In this document: in pieces, positions 51,302-58,397 of the stretch
How the letters are laid out: every line of letters begins with the position of its first letter
Numbering within the stretch: the first letter of the stretch is position 1
Assembly: GCA_963719525.1 (NCBI GenBank)
Contig: CAVRCG010000004.1
Coordinates: forward strand, 2,666,001-2,730,000
Direction: 5' to 3'
Length of the DNA: 64,000 bases
Source: Bernardetia sp963719525
GTDB taxonomy: Bacteria > Bacteroidota > Bacteroidia > Cytophagales > Bernardetiaceae
Translations under genes and position numbers: made by a program
The notes under the pieces: generated by a model
What the model saw: only the letters and a program-made list of their open reading frames with translations
Databases searched by the model: none
What the model was told of the DNA's origin: nothing

Positions 51302-51972
51302 ATGTTTTGGCTCTTCCAACAATTTAGCGAAATTATAGAACGGTATGCGAATAGTAAAAAGTCGGAAGAGCCTAATTTTTTGATAACGTTGGTAATAATC
51401 AATCATATAAGAGAGGAAGACGGAAAATACGATTATTTAGACAGATTAGACGAATTTGGAGAAGAATTTTTGAAAAAATATTTTCTTTTTAATGATAATT
51501 TTCAGTATTTGATTACAGAAAGAGAAAGTCCTAGAGATAGTTATTCTGCATCAGTAGAAAATGTAATTAAGAAAAAAACATTGGTTTTGAATGGCGAGCA
51601 TACAACACTTATTTTGGTGGCTCTATTGACTGCCGAAAAAGACAGATTAATTATAATAGAAAATCCTGAATCGCATTTGCACCCAAAAGGACAGCCAAAT
51701 TATGAAAATTACTTGCTTTAGCTACACAAACCGAAGCACAAATTATCATCGAAACGCATAGCGACCCTATTTTGAACGGAATGCGTGTAACTATTAAAGA
51801 AAATCCAGAATTGAGAAATACTATAAATATTTTTTTCCACGATAGAGTAAATGTAGAAAATGAAGAATATTCTAAAATAGAATTGATTAAGATTGATAAA
51901 AATGGAGAATTAAGTGATTATTCAGATAATTTTTTAGACGAGTGGAGCAATCAATTTTTCAGATTAGTATAG
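51302..51972 (+). pseudogene. AAA-type ATPase (DUF3696-like), truncated and frameshifted
   Basis: The C-terminal remains of a predicted ATPase of the kind found in defence and repair modules. The visible part has L-I-I-I-E-N-P-E-S-H-L-H-P-K-G-Q (Walker B/D-loop region). After a break near 51703 it continues in another frame with K-L-L-A-L-A-T-Q-T-E-A-Q-I-I-I-E-T-H-S-D-P-I-L-N-G-M (the switch His and DUF3696 start) and ends L-D-E-W-S-N-Q-F-F-R-L. One extra G near 51703 would rejoin the frames. The Walker A half is missing. It lies directly downstream of the MITE-like element, which may mark the deletion end. Confidence 0.75.
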
Positions 51973-52115
51973 ATTAAATGTTATCAAGGTTAATTTGGTA
52001 CTGTTCATTTTCCATAACAACAGGTTTTCAAACCTGTTGTTATGGAAAAAATAAGCCTATTTCTATTTTAGATAATTTACTACTAGACCTATAAATAATC
52101 GTGATAACGTTCATT

Positions 52116-53176
52116 AGACATTATATTTTAGAATTTTTTTTATGCTTAAAGCTATTTTAACATTTTTTAAATTTTTGATACAAAAACAGGTTTGTTTTTT
52201 TTACATCTTAGATTAATCCTAAAATTATGTAGGGCACAAGCTGTTTCCATTACCTTATCTCTAGCTCCTTCTTTCCAATTTCTAAAGCATTCTTTAACCA
52301 CTCTAAGTCGTTTTACTGCTCCTATACTATGTTCTACATATACTCTAAATTGACTGATACTTTTATTGTACTTTTTTTCTTTTTCAGTTAAGTCTATGTT
52401 CTTCTTTTTCTTAATAGGTTGTAGAACTACTGCTCCTTCTACTTGATGTCCTTGGTAACCAGTATCTTGCCAAAGGAAACGTAGCTGTCCATCTTCTAAT
52501 TCAGGAAACTGAAAAGGAACTTCATTACAAATACCCTTATCATGTTTACTTCCTTGATAGGTTTCACTTAAATATATAATTTTACCTTCAAAATTACTAA
52601 GAAGGTTATTTTTTACTGAATGTCCTTTTTTTTTCCACTATAATGACTTTTTTGTTCTTCATAGTCTAAAGAACGAGGTATTTCACGTTCAGTAGCATCT
52701 AACAAAAGATGTTCTTCTTCTTGATGTTTTTCTAAATAGTCATGTAAAACGTCAACATTGCGAATAGGTGTAAAACCACTTTCTTTTAAAGTTTTAGATA
52801 AAACAACTTCTATTTTTTGCACCCATAAATTAGCTTGAGATTGTTTCATGTCAAAACTAGCAGCTAGAGCTTCTTGAATAGGATTATTTTTATAATAATA
52901 CAATATAAAAAATAATTTATGAGCTACAGTAGGAAGCTTACCACGACCAGATGTACTTGCTTTGTTAGAACGGTAAGAACCATTATACAAATAAGTTGTA
53001 TTATGCTCCTGCCAACCCTTCGAAAAGTACAACAATAAGTTGTCAAACTCTTCGACATTGAAGCTAGTCAAAGCTTGAAATTGTTTATTATCTAAACGTA
53101 GTTTTTCGTAATTCATCACTTTTTTGAAAATTTTGAGTAACTTGCAAAGTTAATAAATTATTACAATATAATGTCT
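52116..53176. mobile_element. IS5-like insertion sequence, apparently complete
   Basis: A 1061-bp element bounded by 12-bp inverted repeats, AGACATTATATT at 52116-52127 and AATATAATGTCT at 53165-53176. The triplet ATT flanks both sides (52113-52115 and 53177-53179) as a 3-bp target duplication. It holds one transposase in two frames on the minus strand. The size and target length fit the small IS5-superfamily groups. It inserted between the truncated ATPase and the 53208 gene. Confidence 0.85.
52167..53119 (-). CDS. IS5-like DDE transposase, two frames joined by probable -1 frameshift
   Basis: The first frame (168 codons, from 53119) has the N-terminal helix-turn-helix domain (L-A-A-S-F-D-M-K-Q-S-Q-A-N-L-W) and the first catalytic Asp in L-L-L-D-A-T-E-R-E-I-P-R-S. 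It ends at H-Y-S-G-K-K-K-D-I-Q. The second frame continues S-V-K-N-N-L-L-S-N-F-E-G with the second Asp in L-W-Q-D-T-G-Y-Q-G-H and the Glu in V-Y-V-E-H-S-I-G-A-V-K-R, ending at 52167. I checked the second frame and it is free of stops. At the junction the mRNA has nine A then G (T-run 52626-52634), including A-AAA-AAG, a classic -1 slippery site. So the enzyme is probably made by programmed frameshifting. Confidence 0.82.
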
Positions 53177-53207
53177 ATTGATTATAGAAAATATAAAATA
53201 ATGTATA

Positions 53208-53432
53208 ATGAAAAATATAGTTTTTAATGAATTATCGTTACAACCTTATGCAATAGATTTACCAGAATTCAATCAACGTTTGAAAGATTTGATAGCTATT
53301 TGTAAAATTGCAAAAGATAAATTCAATTTTAAAAAACTTGTTTTTGCTCAAACACTAATAAATATCAAGTTCTCAGAGATGGAAAGACATTCCAAAAATG
53401 TTTATTTTAAAAGAAGGCAAATTGTATACTAG
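53208..53432 (+). CDS. Hypothetical protein, probably truncated
   Basis: A 74-residue frame, M-K-N-I-V-F-N-E-L-S-L-Q-P-Y-A, followed by a helix ending L-I-A-I-C-K-I-A-K-D-K-F. I recall this N-terminus from longer unknown proteins of Bacteroidota that continue for another 150-200 residues. Here the frame stops soon after M-E-R-H-S-K-N-V-Y-F. The segment L-L-L-G-L-R-K-Y-P at the start of the next frame could be a later piece of the same family, so an internal deletion is likely. It is 31 bases after the IS end. Confidence 0.4.
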   Translation: MKNIVFNELSLQPYAIDLPEFNQRLKDLIAICKIAKDKFNFKKLVFAQTLINIKFSEMERHSKNVYFKRRQIVY

Positions 53433-53437
53433 TAAAT

Positions 53438-53737
53438 TTGTTATTAGGTTTGAGAAAATATCCTATTTACGAATTTGAAAATAATTCTTTTGTGGAATTG
53501 ATGGAATGGAAGAGAAATAATATTAATGTATATTTCAGACTTGATGCGCTTCTAAAAAATATAGAAATCAATCCATTTATGGGAGGAATAGGCAAAACGG
53601 AAGCCTTAAAAAATGTATCGAATAGAAACTCAAAAAGAATAATACAAGCTCGTCGAATAACTTATTCTTTAGAAGGAAAGAATGAAAACAAAAAGGTAAT
53701 CATTTATTCCTGTAAAGGACATTACGACGAAAAATAA
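53438..53737 (+). CDS. Txe/YoeB-like toxin, unusual N-terminus
   Basis: A ribosome-dependent mRNA endonuclease by family. The 99-codon frame (TTG start) contains the YoeB pattern: F-V-E-L-M-E-W-K-R-N-N, L-D-A-L-L-K-N-I-E-I-N-P-F, G-G-I-G-K-T-E-A-L-K (with the conserved Glu), S-K-R-I...R-R-I-T-Y-S-L and I-I-Y-S-C-K-G-H-Y. The C-terminal His-Tyr that YoeB needs is present. The first 10-14 residues (L-L-L-G-L-R-K-Y-P) are not YoeB-like and may come from the upstream disrupted gene. No YefM/Phd-type antitoxin is seen next to it, so it is either an orphan, silent, or controlled differently. Confidence 0.68.
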   Translation: MLLGLRKYPIYEFENNSFVELMEWKRNNINVYFRLDALLKNIEINPFMGGIGKTEALKNVSNRNSKRIIQARRITYSLEGKNENKKVIIYSCKGHYDEK

Positions 53738-53779
53738 GTAAATCTGTTCAAATAAATTAAACTCAAGTAAACAACAAAA

Positions 53780-54196
53780 ATGCTCTACGACAAAGCCAAC
53801 GACCACCAAGAAAAAGAAGAATTTATGGATTTATCACTTACTCATGCACATACCCATATAGGTATGTTTTTGGGTTGGATAGTCCAGAGTGAGCTTGCAA
53901 GTGAAGATTTTGAAGATGAAGCAGGCTTACAGATACGTCATTTTCAACAACATTCTATTTCCTGCTGTATTTTTAGTGAACTTTGGGACGGCACTATTTC
54001 TGATGAGATGTTGAACGAAGAAGCCAACAAATTTGCTATTGCTTATTATAAAACAGGAAAATACATTGAAGATTATCGCAAAATATTTCCTCAGCACGAT
54101 TGTATGTATTTGGTAGAGGATACATGGGAAAACTATGAAAAAGTAGCTAAAATATTAGATATGCGTTTTTTGGAGTGGCAAAATATGAAGACCTGA
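53780..54196 (+). CDS. Hypothetical protein (DUF7832-like)
   Basis: A 138-residue acidic soluble protein: M-L-Y-D-K-A-N-D-H, then H-A-H-T-H-I-G-M-F-L-G-W-I-V-Q-S-E-L, E-L-W-D-G-T-I-S-D-E-M-L, A-I-A-Y-Y-K-T-G-K-Y-I-E-D-Y. The motif T-H-I-G-M-F-L-G-W is what I remember from DUF7832-type proteins, which are often found near toxins and may be immunity proteins; that link is tentative. It follows the YoeB-like gene by 42 bases. Ends in TGA. Confidence 0.6.
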   Translation: MLYDKANDHQEKEEFMDLSLTHAHTHIGMFLGWIVQSELASEDFEDEAGLQIRHFQQHSISCCIFSELWDGTISDEMLNEEANKFAIAYYKTGKYIEDYRKIFPQHDCMYLVEDTWENYEKVAKILDMRFLEWQNMKT

Positions 54197-54342
54197 AATT
54201 AGTTGCAGAATAAAGTTGATGGGTGCATAACAAATTCTGATGCCATAACGGCATTAAATAAATTTAGAAGGTAGATTTTAGAAGGTAGAAGTAATACAAA
54301 TGAAAATAATTAGGAATAGAATAACTATGTTACTGATGTTAG

Positions 54343-54527
54343 GCAATTAAAATGAAACCCACGAATTTATTCGTGGAAGCTACCACCACCTTCTTCGTTT
54401 TTTTGTTTCTACTCTATTCTAAAAACGGAAAAGTAGATTCATGTAAAAAGTAGTGGTTACTTTCCCACGAATAAATTCGTGGGTTTGGTCTAAACTTCTC
54501 TAAACTTTGATGCTGCGCAACATCAGT
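54343..54527. mobile_element. MITE-like element, copy 2 (185 bp)
   Basis: Nearly identical to 34398-34604, in the same orientation and with the same ends, but lacking 22 bases between TAAAA repeats. It lies in an otherwise gene-free gap after the 53780 gene. Confidence 0.78.
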
Positions 54528-54982
54528 ATGTTATTTATCTGTTTGATACTTCATTCTTTCTAAAATAAATTTAGAAGTTAGATTTTGGAAATTAGAATGA
54601 ATGAGTAATACAATAAAAATTATGAGAAACAGAATTACCTATACCTATTTATCGAACACAGAGTTACGGAGAACACAGAGAGGCGACAACGGAAAGCGTG
54701 ACACTTCAATACATTGAGGTTCGTAGTGGGACACTACGAACAGATGAGGAGAACCTATAAAAAAGAAAAATCAGACAGTTTAGAAACCGTCTGATTCATA
54801 TAAAATGTATCTAAAAACCTGTAACGCTATTTCAGTACGAGACAAAGGTAAAATGACTGAAAAAATGTAGCGCATCATGTAATCTTATTACATAAGTTTT
54901 AATGTCTTCTAAAGATAATTGATTGTTTGAGCGAGAACAAATATTTTTCAATAAATCTGCAAAAACAGAGCGTTATTTCAAT
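54528..54982. other. Gene-free stretch with hairpins
   Basis: This 455-base interval has no gene I can support. It contains a perfect hairpin GTTCGTAGTG-GGA-CACTACGAAC (54719-54741) with GTAG in its stem, and ATCAGACAGTTT-AGA-AACCGTCTGAT (54770-54795). The rest is AT-rich DNA, with a CACAGAG-rich patch near 54660 that resembles one near 30245. Confidence 0.55.
54769..54796. terminator. Terminator-like hairpin
   Basis: Twelve-base arms (one G/T wobble on one strand) with an AGA loop, A run before and AT-rich DNA after. It lies about 190 bases past the end of yigZ on the minus strand and could stop that transcript. Confidence 0.5.
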
Positions 54983-55576
54983 TTAGTTTATTTTTACCTC
55001 TTTCACATCACTCAATTTTGCTTCTACTTCTTCCAAAATAGCCAACCGAACGGAGAGTTTCATCTGACACGTATTCGTATATTCTTGACTTAGTATTTCC
55101 AAGTCATAATCCTTTATGATTTTCATCACATCGTTCATTCCCAAATAATCAAAGGAAAAAGAAACCGATTTTGTAATAATTTTTTCTTCTATAATTCCAT
55201 TTTCTATAGCTTCTTGTGTGGCTGTTTTGTAGGCGTTTATGAGTCCACTTACGCCTAATTTTGTTCCTCCGAAGTATCAAATGACGACAACCAAAATATC
55301 GGTAAGATTAAATGATTTTATTTGATTCAGAATTGGAGTTCCTGCCGAATGATTGGGTTCTCCATCGTCGTTTGCTCTCCATAATTCGCCATCTTGCCCT
55401 AGTTGATAGGCATAACAATGATGACGAGCATCGTAATATTTTTTTCTCAGTTCGTCCAAACACTCTTTTACTTCTTCTTCTGTCTTGACTTGAAAAGTAA
55501 AGGCTATAAATTTACTTCCTTTTTCTTTGTATTCTCCTTCAGAAGATTCTTTTATGGTTAAGAAAGTATCAATCAT
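54983..55576 (-). pseudogene. yigZ: YigZ/IMPACT-family protein, interrupted by one TGA
   Basis: IMPACT-family proteins bind the translation machinery or RNA; the bacterial role is poorly known. The first 99 codons have K-G-S-K-F-I-A-F, D-A-R-H-H-C-Y-A-Y, D-D-G-E-P-N-H-S-A-G-T-P-I-L and I-L-V-V-V-I. A TGA (55277-55279) follows, then Y-F-G-G-T-K-L-G-V-S-G-L-I-N-A-Y-K and the normal C-terminal domain to K-V-K-I-N at a TAA. I traced the frame base by base; apart from the one TGA it is open. The family motif is R-Y-F-G-G-T-K-L-G, so the TGA stands where Arg (CGA) belongs. A single C-to-T change or base error explains it. Confidence 0.88.
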
Positions 55577-55664
55577 TTGGGTAATTTTTAAGAATTAGAT
55601 TTTATCTACAAGATAGTTTTTTAATTATAGTAAATAAAATAATCCAATAGTATGAAAAATAGAA

Positions 55665-55684
55665 CCCACGAATTTGTCCGTGGG
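55665..55684. repeat. Isolated end of the MITE-like element
   Basis: CCCACGAATTTGTCCGTGGG is a 20-base palindrome matching the terminal hairpin of the elements at 34398 and 54343. It stands alone between hemL and yigZ and is either a remnant or an independent hairpin unit. Confidence 0.6.
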
Positions 55685-55726
55685 TCAATTTACAGACACT
55701 TGAAAAGTAACTGCTGCATAAAAAAT

Positions 55727-57028
55727 CTATGCATGAATTTCTCTCAACGCATCTTCATTAGCTTCAATAATACGGGTTACATCTTCATCAGAAAGTGCAT
55801 TTGATAAAAACCAACTTTCAAACTGAGCTGGCGCAATATAAATTCCACGATTGAGCATAGCGTGAAAATATCTACCAAAAAGAGCTGTATCACAAGAAAG
55901 TGCATCATCAAAATTCTCTACTTTTTTATCTGTAAAGAAAATATTTGTCATCGAACCGATTTGGTTTACTGTATAATTCAATCCTTGGTCTTTGATTGCT
56001 TTACGCATTCCATTAGCTATTTTAGTCGTTTTGTTTTCCAAATTTTGATAAATTTGAGGATTAGTATTCAAAATAGTCAAAAGTGCTAAGCCTGCTGCCA
56101 TTGCTACAGGATTTCCAGAAAGTGTTCCTGCTTGATATACTTTTCCGATAGGTGAAACGCAATCCATAATTTCCTTTTTACCTCCGTAAGCTCCTACAGG
56201 CATTCCACCACCAATTATTTTTCCTAACGTTGTCATATCTGGCGTAACTCCATAGATTTGTTGCGCTCCCCCTTTTGCTAATCTAAAACCTGTCATTACT
56301 TCATCAAAAATGAGTACAATTCCGTTGGCATCACATATTTTTCTTAGTCCTTGCAAATATCCTTCTTTTGGTAGAACGCATCCCATATTTCCAGCTACAG
56401 GTTCGATAATAATAGCTGCAATTTCGTTCGGATTGGCATCGACCAATATTTGAATAGCTTCTAAATCGTTATGAGGGGCTAATAGCGTATCTTTTGCCGT
56501 TCCTTTTGTTACTCCTGGGCTGTTTGGCGTTCCCATTGTAGCTGCTCCACTTCCTGCTGCAATCAAAAATGAATCGCCATGACCGTGATAACAACCAATA
56601 GTTTTGATAAATTTTTCCCTTCCTGTATAACCACGAGCTACCCGAACAGCAGACATAGTGGCTTCCGTTCCCGAATTTACCATTCTTACCTTTTCTATCA
56701 ACGGAACCATTTGGCAAATTAATTCTGCAATCGTTACTTCTCTACGGGTCGGTGCGCCAAAAGAAGACGACCCATGAACAGCTTCAATAATGGCATTGGT
56801 AATTTCTTCCTTTCCATGCCCCAAAATCATAGGTCCCCAAGAACCAATCAAATCGATATATTTATTATTATCTTCATCGAAAAGATATGCTCCCTTCGCC
56901 GATTTCATAAAAACAGGAGTTCCTCCAACAGCTTGAAAAGCACGAACAGGAGAATTTACACCTCCCGGAATATGATGTTGTGCTTCCGAAAAAAGACTTT
57001 TACTATTTGTGAGCGTTACTGGTTGCAT
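55727..57028 (-). CDS. hemL: Glutamate-1-semialdehyde 2,1-aminomutase
   Basis: Converts glutamate-1-semialdehyde to 5-aminolevulinate, the haem precursor, via PLP. The 433-residue protein begins S-L-F-S-E-A-Q-H-H-I-P-G-G-V-N-S-P-V-R-A, the hallmark of the family. It has N-S-G-T-E-A-T-M-S-A-V-R-V-A-R-G, I-F-D-E-V-M-T-G-F-R, and the Schiff-base lysine in T-L-G-K-I-I-G-G-G-M-P-V-G-A-Y. It ends with the usual helix (E-D-A-L-R-E-I-H). No defect seen. It is a single gene whose upstream region contains a nested inverted-repeat element at 57138-57368. Confidence 0.96.
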   Translation of the reverse strand: MQPVTLTNSKSLFSEAQHHIPGGVNSPVRAFQAVGGTPVFMKSAKGAYLFDEDNNKYIDLIGSWGPMILGHGKEEITNAIIEAVHGSSSFGAPTRREVTIAELICQMVPLIEKVRMVNSGTEATMSAVRVARGYTGREKFIKTIGCYHGHGDSFLIAAGSGAATMGTPNSPGVTKGTAKDTLLAPHNDLEAIQILVDANPNEIAAIIIEPVAGNMGCVLPKEGYLQGLRKICDANGIVLIFDEVMTGFRLAKGGAQQIYGVTPDMTTLGKIIGGGMPVGAYGGKKEIMDCVSPIGKVYQAGTLSGNPVAMAAGLALLTILNTNPQIYQNLENKTTKIANGMRKAIKDQGLNYTVNQIGSMTNIFFTDKKVENFDDALSCDTALFGRYFHAMLNRGIYIAPAQFESWFLSNALSDEDVTRIIEANEDALREIHA

Positions 57029-57137
57029 GTATTTTGGTTTATTTTCTGTTTTGAGTATTCAATTTTCCTTTGCAATGTGATTAGTACAAAAATAGGAATT
57101 TAATTGTTTTGATTGAATGATTATTGTCAGCAAAATT

Positions 57138-57368
57138 TAGATTAATCGCATCAAAAAAGAAGGTTTCCGATATGAATAACTTATTTTGTTCAATGAATTT
57201 TAGCTACAGAGTAGCATAACCTTGAAACTTGCTGTATCAAGGATTGAAAAATAATATCGTTTCACTACTCTGTAGCTCTGAATTTGTTTTTCGTTAAAAA
57301 TCTAAAAAGGTTATACTACTCTGTAGCTAGAAATAAAGTAAAAATTCAAATTAGATGCGATTAACCTA
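57138..57368. mobile_element. Nested inverted-repeat element (MITE-like, about 231 bp)
   Basis: The outer ends TAGATTAATCGCATC (57138-57152) and GATGCGATTAACCTA (57354-57368) are inverted with one mismatch. Inside, 57201-57223 and 57307-57329 form a second inverted pair of 23 bases with one mismatch, beginning TAGCTACAGAGTAG. A third CTACTCTGTAGCT lies at about 57272-57284. It is non-coding and sits between the divergent hemL and deoC genes, so it may carry or alter their promoters. Confidence 0.65.
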
Positions 57369-57468
57369 GTAAAAATTTGTTGTATCTAAAATTATAAAAC
57401 CATTTTCCGTTAATTTGCTTTTCTACTTATATTTTTATGTCCTTAATAATTACACAAAAAAATCAAAA

Positions 57469-58179
57469 ATGAATCCTTCAATATATATAGAACAAACCAA
57501 TCTTAAACCTACCATCAATGGAAATGACATTGAAAAATTAATAGAAGAAGCACTAAAATACAATTTTTTGGGTGTTTGTGTTCCTCCATTTTGGGTAAAA
57601 AAAGTTAAGCGAGATTTAATGAAAACACAAACGAAAGTAATTACTGTTATTGGTTTTCCGTTGGGATATAATCGAACCGAAACAAAAGTCCGAGAAGCAG
57701 AAATCGCTTTAAAAGATGGAGCAGACGAACTAGATTTAGTAATTTCAATGACAGGATTTAAGACTAATCCGTTTTGGGCAAAAATAGAAATCATCAGGTT
57801 AGCAGACATAGCTCATCAATCCGAAAAAATGCTAAAAGTGATTATCGAAACAGCTTATTTATCATCAAAAGAGATAAAACAAACAGCTTTACTTTGCCAA
57901 GAAGCAGGAGCAGATTTTATCAAAACTTCCACAGGATTTGCAACGGCTAATTTGTATTGCTCAGAATCATTAAAGAATAATGATTTTTATGCAGGTGCAA
58001 AACTAGAAGATGTAAAATTGATACGCAATACCGTTTCGGAAATGATAGGAATAAAAGCATCGGGAGGAATAAAAACCTACCAGCAAGTTCAAGACTTTGT
58101 AACTGCTGGCGCAGAACGAATCGGAACTTCTTCGGGTGTAGAAATTATGGAAGAGTATCTTAAAGGAATTACGAATTAA
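57469..58179 (+). CDS. deoC: Deoxyribose-phosphate aldolase
   Basis: Cleaves 2-deoxyribose-5-phosphate to glyceraldehyde-3-phosphate and acetaldehyde in deoxynucleoside breakdown. The 236-residue product from ATG 57469 (M-N-P-S-I-Y-I-E-Q-T-N-L) has C-V-P-P-F-W-V, V-I-T-V-I-G-F-P-L-G-Y, D-G-A-D-E-L-D-L-V-I, K-V-I-I-E-T-A-Y-L and the Schiff-base lysine in F-I-K-T-S-T-G-F-A. I-K-A-S-G-G-I-K-T carries the second conserved lysine, and R-I-G-T-S-S-G completes the phosphate site. An upstream in-frame ATG at 57415 adds 18 hydrophobic residues not seen in the family, so it was not used. Single gene. Confidence 0.93.
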   Translation: MNPSIYIEQTNLKPTINGNDIEKLIEEALKYNFLGVCVPPFWVKKVKRDLMKTQTKVITVIGFPLGYNRTETKVREAEIALKDGADELDLVISMTGFKTNPFWAKIEIIRLADIAHQSEKMLKVIIETAYLSSKEIKQTALLCQEAGADFIKTSTGFATANLYCSESLKNNDFYAGAKLEDVKLIRNTVSEMIGIKASGGIKTYQQVQDFVTAGAERIGTSSGVEIMEEYLKGITN

Positions 58180-58397
58180 AATTAGAAAATGTTAAGTGAA
58201 ACTTTACACATAGAAACATACTATTTTTTAGCCTACATTCCAGAGCTACCATAACTCCAAATTAGGTTGTATAATAAAATTATGTTTTAGACCAAAAAAG
58301 TCAATTTGATTTAGCGAATTGATTTTCATAAAAAGAGAAGATATTACGGCTTGTTTGCAGTTTGCTTCTAGATTTATTCGTGTAAAAAATTAAAATC

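Noticed and set aside
54650..54700. CACAGAG-rich patch as a phage attachment or origin site
   Set aside because: It is only a short imperfect palindrome similar to one near 30245, with no integrase, no DnaA boxes and no tRNA nearby.
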